From the NCBI GenBank assembly GCA_002989075.1, contig PSQN01000014.1, forward strand, positions 248,001 to 312,000: 64,000 bases of DNA, given 5' to 3'. This DNA comes from Arthonia radiata. Its lineage: Eukaryota; Ascomycota; Arthoniomycetes; Arthoniales; Arthoniaceae. The translations under genes were made by a program, and so were the position numbers. The notes beneath the pieces are model-generated. The model saw only the letters and a program-made list of their open reading frames with translations. It ran no database searches and had not been told where the DNA came from. Position 1 is the first letter of the stretch. Each line of letters begins with the position of its first letter. Below, piece after piece: positions 58,543 to 64,000 of the stretch.

Positions 58543-59012
58543 TGAGAAGCACGATTATTACGGCCGTTTAAGCAGCGAGGCTTGAGCTAAAGCTTCGAGA
58601 GTACGAAGGCACTGTAGATTATGTTTGGCGCTTGGGATCTTGTCCTCGAGACGGACAACAATGTGTCACAACAACCGTGGAGACGTGTACGACCAGCATG
58701 AGAATGCTATGATCAAGGTACAAACTTCATGCCTCATGTGCCCCGAATAAGCATTAGATTTTGCCGCTGCACATGTTGTTAATACCTCTGCTGCAGGCGA
58801 TCACATGGATCGTTCGATAGTCCTGCGAACAAATTTCGACCATCTCGCGTTGATAGCACCTACCCGGCTCATCCGAGACCCTCGGCCGAGATAAATTACC
58901 TTCTTGCTTATTCGTTATCGACCATCCTGACCTTGATCGAGCGATCTTCTATCAATCACCAGCCCTCCGTTCCGCACACAATCGTTCCCAAGCACCTCCA
59001 ACGCAACATATC
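58543..59012. other. Intergenic
   Basis: This is MED15 3' sequence and the promoter of SF3B5, both on the plus strand. Nothing else is seen. Confidence 0.5.
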
Positions 59013-59388
59013 ATGGTACTTTCCCCTCGCCCTCCTCTCATCACTACACCACCTCCCCTTCACACCACCTCCCTTCCACACCCCACCCCACCCCACCCTT
59101 CTCCTTCTCATCCAACCCCACTGACCCCACCCTCAGGCAGACAAACTCCGCACCGCGCAAGCGCTCGAAGCCCTCCAACACCGCCACATCGGCACCGGCC
59201 ACGCCGACACCACGCGCTTCGAGTGGGCGAGCAACGTGCACCGCGACACCAAAGCCAGCGTCGTCGGCCACCCGCCGCTGCTGCAGTACGTGGCGGTCGG
59301 CATGGGCGTGAGCCGTGAGGAGGCGAGGGCAAATATGATTGAGGGGATGGTGCATCCGGTGGGGCCGCCGCCTGAGAGGGAGGAGTGA
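59013..59388 (+). CDS. SF3B5: Splicing factor 3B subunit 5 (SF3b10), start codon alone in exon 1
   Basis: SF3b10 is the small subunit of the U2 snRNP SF3b complex that helps recognise the intron branch point. Coding exons are 59013-59015 (only the ATG) and 59137-59388. They give 84 residues, compared with about 86 in animals. The sequence starts MADKLRTAQALEALQHRHIG, then TGHADTTRFEWASNVHRDT, a family hallmark, then a YVAVGMGVSREEAR segment and the end VHPVGPPPEREE. The 121 base intron begins GTACTT and ends CTCAG and is very CA/CT-rich. Without this splice no ATG precedes the conserved start. Identification is secure. Confidence 0.94.
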
Positions 59389-60411
59389 GTGGGGGGATGG
59401 AGATTGGAGCTTGGTGAGCAGAGCAGTACTGCATAATTGCGCAAACGATAAATGTACGATGGTGAGAATGAGTGACATCCGCGGCTGCGTGGTGCAAGCT
59501 TCAAGAGCAATGAGTGGAAGAGGAGATTTCGCAATAGCAAAGCAAGCAAAGATGCGCAAGATGGCCCACGATGGAAAAGCAGCTGGATGCATTCGACGTC
59601 GGCCACGAGGAAAGACGAGTGAGGCGAGACAACTCTTTGGCAGGATTCGCGCTAGCAATGGGACGTCGCGGCATGCGAACAATGGGATGCCGGAGGGAAG
59701 GAAGACAACAGTGGTCATGAAAGATATGAGAATCAAGACAGAGCTGAAAGCATTCACGGACAGCTACCGTTGTTATTCATTCTTTGCGTCACACTTGGAC
59801 GCTTCGCCATGCGTGCCCTGCTGTTCCGCCATGTAGGCCCGCCAGTGAAGCTGCTAAGAGCCAACATGCGATGCAGTGGCTTCGTATGAACCAAAGGGTC
59901 CACGCAGACCCCAACGGTTCCGTGACTGCTGGAAGCGGTGCAGGATTCCGACACCCACTGAGGAGCATTCGTTAGGGCCCAAACGCGCTTCACAAGCTCC
60001 ATGACGCATCACTGGCGTCGGCTGCTACATGATGGATAGCAACTGTCGCACGCGTTTGCTACACCTTGACTAGCGGCATTGGCGCCTGGCTTCGACGAGC
60101 TCACGGCTCGCGCGTCGGGTCGGTAGCCGTGGACTTCTTTCGTGGCCTGCCCAGCCTAATTTCACCTGTGAGACCAAGGCTACGAGCCGTCCTCGACATT
60201 CTTCGTGCGTCAAGTAGACCAACATACTTCTGATGCTGTGAGTGCATATACCACGATGGGCATCCTCTCCCACGCTCATGCCCCAGCTCGGCAGTCCTCA
60301 ACCGTTTCACACACCACCGCTCTCTCGACATCGTCAGCCACATAATCAAGCTAGCCTCTTGACCCAGTGGCAGCCGTTGGTTCCCAACACTCTCTTAACC
60401 CGCACCACCCC
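59389..60411. other. 1.0 kb without a supported gene
   Basis: It lies between SF3B5 and the convergent MED31. The frames at 59339-59836 (plus) and 59044-59757 (minus) are long only because they run through biased SF3B5 sequence or simple sequence. I see no domain. Confidence 0.45.
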
Positions 60412-60789
60412 TCACCCCTCTCCACCTTCTCCATCACCCCTCGCAACACCAGCCCACCCCTCCGCCAGAGCAGCCACCACCTCCGCCTTCCCCAAATCCC
60501 TCCGAAACGCCTCCACCTGCAGCATCTCCAGCGCCCTGAGCGTAACAACCGGATAGCTCAAAAACTTCGCATATCCGGGCCGCCGCCAGTACTGCAGATA
60601 ATCAAGATAATTCACGAACGCCGGGTCGTCGAAGTACTTCTGCAGAGCGAGGTGGTGGAGATAATACGGGTTCGAGAGGGATTGCGCGAATTCAAGCTCG
60701 AGCGTGAAGCGGCTGTGGCCGGCGTAGGTGTCTGTGGGGGTTGTGGTGGGTGCCGTGGGCGGGGCGGGTGGGTGGGATGACATCGCCAT
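60412..60789 (-). CDS. MED31: Mediator subunit 31 (Soh1)
   Basis: Med31 is a small, highly conserved middle-module subunit of Mediator. The intronless frame encodes 125 residues. After a Pro/Thr-rich start of about 25 residues the Soh1 fold is plain: RFTLELEFAQSLSNPYYLHH, ALQKYFDDPAFVNYLDYLQY, WRRPGYAKFLSYPVV, then LRALEMLQVEAFRR. The C-terminus is an Ala/Gly/Glu tail. ATG 60789 is used, with a second ATG two codons on. Its promoter region is shared with no close neighbour. Confidence 0.94.
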   Translation of the reverse strand: MAMSSHPPAPPTAPTTTPTDTYAGHSRFTLELEFAQSLSNPYYLHHLALQKYFDDPAFVNYLDYLQYWRRPGYAKFLSYPVVTLRALEMLQVEAFRRDLGKAEVVAALAEGWAGVARGDGEGGEG

Positions 60790-61503
60790 GGTGACGGTGG
60801 TGATGGGGTGGACGGTTTCTGGATCGTATTTGCGGATGGATTAAGGCCGCGGGAAGTCCGTGGAGGAGATGGTCTCAGATGCGCGCGGTGCAGGGTATTG
60901 GGATGCGGGTGAAAGCGGTCGCGCTAAGGGTTTTCGCCCCAGGAACCCGCGCCAGCCGCTGGGTGACCGACAAGCTACCGTCGCGCTAGCCTGATGTGTG
61001 CAGTGGTCATCCTGTAGGAAGACGGCGTCTGCGCGTCCGGCGGCACGGGGTGAGTTGACACGTTCCGGAAGTAAGCGGATGTGCTGTGGTCTGGGTGGAT
61101 TACAAGTGACAGGTGGCAGATGATTGATAACAGACGGTACCCAGCTGACAGGTGGCGCAGAGATGTGTGGCTGCTGTTGTGATAAAGTGATATCGACAGG
61201 GACATGAGGCAGTGACGGCCATTACTAGCATATGATTGTAGAGATGCGCTTCATCTGTAAGTCGTACTGTCGCTTGAAATCGCCGAGGGAGAGTAAGTGG
61301 AAGGAACATTGTAATATGCGATGCTACCTGCTATGTCATGCTATGATATGATATCCTATGCTATGCTTTAAGAACCAACAGGCGTGTAAAACAAATATAT
61401 GATGACCGTCTTAAGAGCGCGAATTTTTCGCACCTCTTATATGCATTCCTGAGACCCCGAACTCCATTCATAAGCAGTAACGCCAGCATGCCTTCTCCGC
61501 TGC
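60790..61503. other. Intergenic
   Basis: This is the upstream region of MED31 and the 3' side of the secreted-protein gene. Bases 61322-61368 contain a run of CTATG/ATATG-like short repeats. No gene is seen. Confidence 0.45.
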
Positions 61504-62049
61504 TTAGAGTGCGGTGCCGATCGGGATGTTGGCACAGTCGGGTTGACCCTTCATGAGGAGGTTCCAACCAGGTCCCCAGAATTGAAACGCCGGGGATTGA
61601 CCCCCGTTAGTGGGGATGTCCTCCTGGTAGATATCCTTGTATGTGAGCTTGATGGAGCTCATGACAACGGACTTGGGGACGTTGATGAGGCCAGAGGCGC
61701 TGGCGGGCTGGCCAGCAGGAGTCGGATCCACGGAGAGAACGATGTTGACGCCGTTCACACACGCCAGCTGGGAAGGGTGGCTGATCCAGCCGGGGACGTC
61801 TGAGCTGCCGGGGAAGTTGGTGTCGATTTGGCTCATGGCGGTCAAAAGATCGGCGTTGGATGCGGGAGACCAACTGTCATAGGGGCCACCACTCTGTTAG
61901 ACGGGTAAGTAAAGGCGACTTGAAGTAAATTGGGCGGAAGAACATACCGATGCCAGATGTCGTTTGGCAAGTGTCGAGGGGTTGCCGCTGGTGGGAGCAG
62001 CAGTGGCGAGGCTGGCGACGCCCAACACAAAAGCTGTGGCGAAATGCAT
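61504..62049 (-). CDS. Small secreted protein with signal peptide and Kex2-like site, 2 exons
   Basis: Exons 62049-61948 and 61893-61504 join in phase to 163 residues; donor GTATGT, acceptor AACAG. MHFATAFVLGVASLATAAP is a classic signal peptide with cleavage after TAA or nearby. LAKR at about 28-31 is a Kex2-type processing site. The mature part has only a few Cys (LACVNG, PDCANIP), an IDTNFPGSSDVPGW segment and no membrane helix. It is likely exported to the wall or medium. Small size and processing site fit an effector-like or wall protein, but I recognise no family. Confidence 0.8.
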
Positions 62050-64000
62050 GACTATGGCTGGAGTGTAGGATGGTTCCTCGTGAAGAAGTGAGTAGCGCGC
62101 TTGAGCGATCGACTTGTTACGTGAGTGTGTTGGAACAACAAGAAGGCTGATTAGAGATGCTGAAAAGATTGCTTGCTGAGTGAGTGGTGGATGACAATGA
62201 GCGGCGACAGCGTACCCATCTTATAATCACGCAGATGACTCCCACACATGGTCTCGCCGTCCCTCATGGTTTCTCGCCATGCGTCGATTGTTCTCGCCAG
62301 CGCCATTCTTAGATCTTCATCGTGACAACTGTCGTCTCGAAGTGTTTGCGGCATGCAGTGAGCGTGTTCGGCGCGTGTGTTCCCCGGTCAAGACTGTGGG
62401 AGCCCTCGGCAAGAGGCAGTGAAGATGACGAGAAGGATGACACAAAGTTTCTTGACAGGCTGACGCCATTAAGCGCATTCAGATCATTCGTTGTCTCGTC
62501 TTCACGCCCGTCTACTCGATATAGGTGTGCCTGTTTCAGGGTGCCGAGAGGGGTCAGCGCAAGCCGCAGGGCGGTCCGACACCAAGAACTGTCTTTTCCT
62601 CGGCCGCTTAGGCTGGAGTGCCTGAGAAGCTGTTCGTCAAATCCAATGACGAGCGAGAAAAGTCATTCTGCTGTGATGTGCTTTATCCACTGAGCGTGTG
62701 AGGTACAATCGCCATTCTCGCATCCATCCAATGAAACGTGGTAAAGATCGAAATGAACACAATGATCCGCGGAATGGTGGACAAGATCCCGCTCCGGCAT
62801 GCTCGACCTATGCTCCTGAACATCTACGGAGTAGGCCAAACGAACTCAGCTATTTCTGAACGTAGGTGCATAAGGTTGAAGAAAGACCGCGGAGATGCCC
62901 ACGTGTTTTGGAGTCATGAAACCTAAAGGCATAATGAGGGGCTAAAAATGGTTGATGTTGCTCCAATAGCAGGCTGTGATTGCAGTTCTGCACTTGCCAT
63001 GGCCTTATTGAAGATGCAAAGCCCAGATATGCGCTGAATGAGCCGGGCTCGTTTCCTGAGACATCCTTGCCCGACGCCGTTTTCTATCTTGCCGTTCCCC
63101 GAAAAGCTTACCTCAGAAGCTACTGTGTCGGCGCAACAGGAGAACAAGTTCCCAGTATGAGCAAGAACACATCATACGGTGCGAGATGCTGAGAGGCATG
63201 ATCAGCTGCGGCTTGGCTCTAAGCAATGTGGAGAGAGAGCAGTTAGCCCCAATATGATCCTCGCTGCCTCGTGGCTCTGGCCCCGGTCAGCAGCAACCGA
63301 ACAGCTCCTCAAGCGGCTATACTGCGCGAGGGAACCCATGCCTTGGCGCCTGAGGCCGGCGCGTGGGATGCTGAGGGGTTATGCGCGCCACGGAGGGCCA
63401 GGTTGCCAGCATATCGTGCCGTCAAAAGGGCGCAGAGCTTCTTGTTCGAGCACCGCAAGCCAAATCGGTTGGTCGACCACGAACCTTCTCCGATCTGTCA
63501 GAGTCGTCTGCATTGCCAGGGATATTTTGGTGTGTAACGCAACCATACGAAGGTCTAAATTATCCAGCCTAGCGTACTGCAACGCCGACATGTATGCGCC
63601 GAAGCTGCGGGGCGACTTTGCCCAGTCGTTGATAGAAAGATCGATAATGAACGAGATCCGATAGCCGCCATCCTCTAAGCGAAAAGGAACAGGTGATAGG
63701 CATTATGCCTGATAAAATCGTCAACACATTTCGTGCGAAACACGAGTTCGGTTTGCTAGCTTCTCGGGAAACTGTTCTACGGCATTGCTATGGCACGGCC
63801 GACAATCCGGTGTATCAGCTTCTTGACGTCGGTAAGCTTACCCCGATCATGCGAAGGCTTCGGGCGAAGCAGAGACCTGTGTCATACGTTTACAGCCGAA
63901 GTAATTTTCGAAGCGGGGTCTGTCTCTAGCAGTCGTGCTTCGTGCGTGAGCTGGTCAGCGTCAGCGCGACGCGAGGAAGGGTTTGGGATACTGGGAGGAT
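62050..64000. other. 1.95 kb to the right edge without a supported gene
   Basis: Upstream sequence of the secreted-protein gene comes first. The plus-strand frames at 62980-63192, 63179-63664 and 63693-63929 have ATG starts, but they overlap, change frame and show no domain. The last could be an exon of a gene running beyond the window; I cannot support it. Confidence 0.35.

Noticed and set aside
59044-59757. 237-codon minus frame over SF3B5
   Set aside because: It is a shadow of GC-rich SF3B5 codons and its CT-rich intron; no recognisable protein features.
63179-63929. Frames of 70-160 codons near the right edge
   Set aside because: No domain, no convincing splice pattern, and mutual overlap. 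They may belong to a gene beyond the edge, but this cannot be shown.
1-64000. tRNA genes, rRNA, CRISPR arrays, telomeric repeats
   Set aside because: Reading both strands I recognised no cloverleaf with conserved T-loop, no rDNA segments, no regular short repeat-spacer array and no TTAGGG tract. A tRNAscan run would be decisive for tRNAs.

Overview
The window reads as nuclear DNA of a filamentous ascomycete (Pezizomycotina, plausibly Dothideomycetes; the class is a guess). The signs are short 45-120 base introns with GT..AG ends, fungal forms of MED15, MED31, EFR3, Ku80 and Tad1, an intron-rich TEF1, and compact spacing on both strands. There are no operons. I recognised no rRNA, tRNA, CRISPR array or transposase.

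Left flank (1-10.8 kb) is ordinary housekeeping: the 3' end of an unknown gene, TEF1 (8 exons, minus) divergent from the tRNA adenosine deaminase TAD1, an NT-C2 domain protein whose 5' end is split into 13, 17 and 24 base exons, a DUF4149/TMEM205-like membrane protein, Ku80, and a small hypothetical gene. Right flank (50-64 kb) is also conserved: EFR3, MED15, SF3B5 (start codon alone in its exon), MED31, and a small secreted protein with a Kex2-like site.

The centre (about 11.2-49 kb) is different. It holds about 20 mostly intronless genes and gene remnants, none of which I can assign to a described family. Almost all encode a short hydrophobic N-terminus, a small Cys- and sequon-bearing loop, a transmembrane helix and a coiled-coil or low-complexity tail. 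Several are paralogues. Family A (16.7, 21.9, 26.7, 38.4 kb, all plus) shares a P-L-x-A-W-H...C motif. Family B (18.0, 23.2, 31.2 kb, all minus) shares LP-x-G and C-x4-QN-x-CL. Family C (27.7, 39.5 kb) shares an N-terminal MxGLxLSA signature and a coiled-coil C-terminus. Family E (43.5, 44.6 kb) shares a C-terminal LQ-[RK]-GF-x2-K-x-KRR box. Family F (29.1 kb, degraded at 40.7 kb) has an RGG-like basic tail. Three long coiled-coil membrane proteins (12.6-16.1, 19.6-21.4, 46.3-49.0 kb) look like scaffolds.

The order shows how the cluster grew. The block A(+) C(+) F(-) occurs twice about 11.7 kb apart, and an A(+) B(-) pair occurs twice about 5.3 kb apart. Decay is also visible: a 16 base loss in a 39 base coding repeat shifts the frame of one long gene, one two-helix gene carries an in-frame TGA, and one F copy has lost its membrane exon and reading frame. 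This birth-and-death pattern, with exposed loops and coiled-coil tails, is what I would expect of a lineage-specific cell-surface recognition or membrane-scaffold system. That function is inference only.
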